IMG/VR virus record: IMGVR_UViG_3300032278_002495
Location: 1-22,995 of that record
Length of the DNA: 22,995 bases
Strand: one strand, 5' to 3'
Origin: a virus
Below the pieces are notes generated by a model. The model did no database searches, was not told the origin of the DNA, and worked only from the letters and a program-made list of their open reading frames with translations. Position 1 is the stretch's first letter, and each line of letters opens with the position of its first letter. Shown here piece after piece: positions 22,582 to 22,995 of the stretch. A program made the translations under genes and the position numbers.

Positions 22582-22995
22582 ATGCCACATTTTATCAACA
22601 TAACGGTGCTATCACTGCTAGCGCTGTGGTTACTGGTCCCGGTTTCGCTGTTAGTGATGGCGGGCGTCAGCGCACGGGCCAGCACGCCCGCATCGCTGAA
22701 GCGCGCTTGGCAAATAGGCCGCTGGTTAACGGCAAGCGCGCTGGTCGCGAGCCTAGCGGTGGGCGGGCTACTGGTGCTGGATGCGCTGGGTGTACCCACT
22801 GGCCTGCCCGAAGCCGCGCAGCCACTGGGCTTGTATCCGGATGGCTTGGCCGTGTGGATGGCGCTACTCATCAGCTTGTTAGGCACGGTGCTGCTGCGTT
22901 TTGCAGAGAACTACCTAAAGGGCGACCGTGGCGAGCGTCGGTTTTTGCCCTGGTGTTTGGTGGTGCTGGCAAGCGTGATGCTGCTGGTCTTTACC
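22582..22995 (+). CDS. dabB: NuoL/DabB-like proton-conducting membrane subunit, partial
   Basis: 138 codons up to the window edge, with AAGGGG before ATG 22582. Hydrophobic helices at about residues 8-28, 46-68, 88-106 and 125-138 alternate with short loops. The segment ISLLGTVLLRFAENYLKGDR and GLYPDGLAVWMALL correspond to the early part of NuoL-like subunits, in the DabB variant that pairs with DabA (DUF2309) for energy-coupled inorganic carbon uptake. The downstream partner is outside the window, so DabB rather than another antiporter-like subunit is probable but unconfirmed. Divergent from a LysR gene. Confidence 0.7.
   Translation, partial: MPHFINITVLSLLALWLLVPVSLLVMAGVSARASTPASLKRAWQIGRWLTASALVASLAVGGLLVLDALGVPTGLPEAAQPLGLYPDGLAVWMALLISLLGTVLLRFAENYLKGDRGERRFLPWCLVVLASVMLLVFT

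Noticed and set aside
22527-22886. Minus-strand ORF of 119 codons opposite the NuoL-like gene
   Set aside because: Low-complexity Ser/Ala/Pro translation; the plus frame shows membrane helices and family motifs.
20513-22995. Treating brnTA and the LysR/NuoL-like genes as prophage cargo
   Set aside because: They lie beyond the tRNA fragment and its terminator, on the expected chromosomal side.
1-22995. CRISPR array or insertion sequence
   Set aside because: No regularly spaced repeats and no transposase or terminal inverted repeat pair were seen.

Overview
The window looks like the right-hand end of an integrated podovirus-like prophage in a gamma-proteobacterium, most likely Halomonas or a close relative. 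That host call is inference from about 57% GC, codon use and the flanking genes; no marker gene settles it. No terminase, portal, capsid, integrase or primary repressor lies in the window, so they should be to the left.

Layout. (1) 28-15630, plus strand: the distal late operon. A DUF4376 protein is followed by a propeller-like virion protein, a J-type tail fibre with fibronectin-III and central-fibre modules, small tail genes, and a run of internal virion (ejection) proteins. The run ends in a 2575-residue polyvalent protein with a ParB-like domain, an HEXXH zincin and an LPD38 region. The genes are packed with ATGA overlaps. A strong hairpin terminator follows, inside the convergent gene. 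(2) 15624-18004, minus strand: an AT-richer cargo block with a one-helix membrane protein, a lipoprotein, a Panacea-type toxin-antitoxin pair and an Mnt-like repressor. (3) 18005-19516, plus strand: an Arc-like repressor, an AntA/KilAC antirepressor and a small gene. With the divergent Mnt-like gene this copies the plan of the P22 immI region, including overlapping divergent promoters and a candidate Sar-like antisense RNA of about 70 nt between arc and ant. (4) About 19965-20022: the 3' part of a tRNA-Ser(UGA) gene without its 5' half, the expected att scar. (5) 20023 to the end: host chromosome or an integration hotspot, with a hairpin-rich noncoding stretch, a brnT-brnA toxin-antitoxin pair, a decayed flavin amine oxidase, and a LysR gene divergent from a NuoL-like (DabB) gene cut by the window edge.

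How it fits together. The late operon builds the tail and the proteins ejected with the DNA. The minus-strand block is probably expressed from the quiet prophage: the Mnt-like protein keeps the antirepressor off, while the toxin-antitoxin pair and the lipoprotein pair may maintain the prophage or alter the host surface. The Arc-like protein and the candidate antisense RNA would limit antirepressor synthesis when its promoter fires. The most notable observations are this immI-like switch, an out-of-frame 61-codon reading frame with better codon bias than its host frame inside the giant ejection gene, and the lipoprotein/membrane protein cassette.
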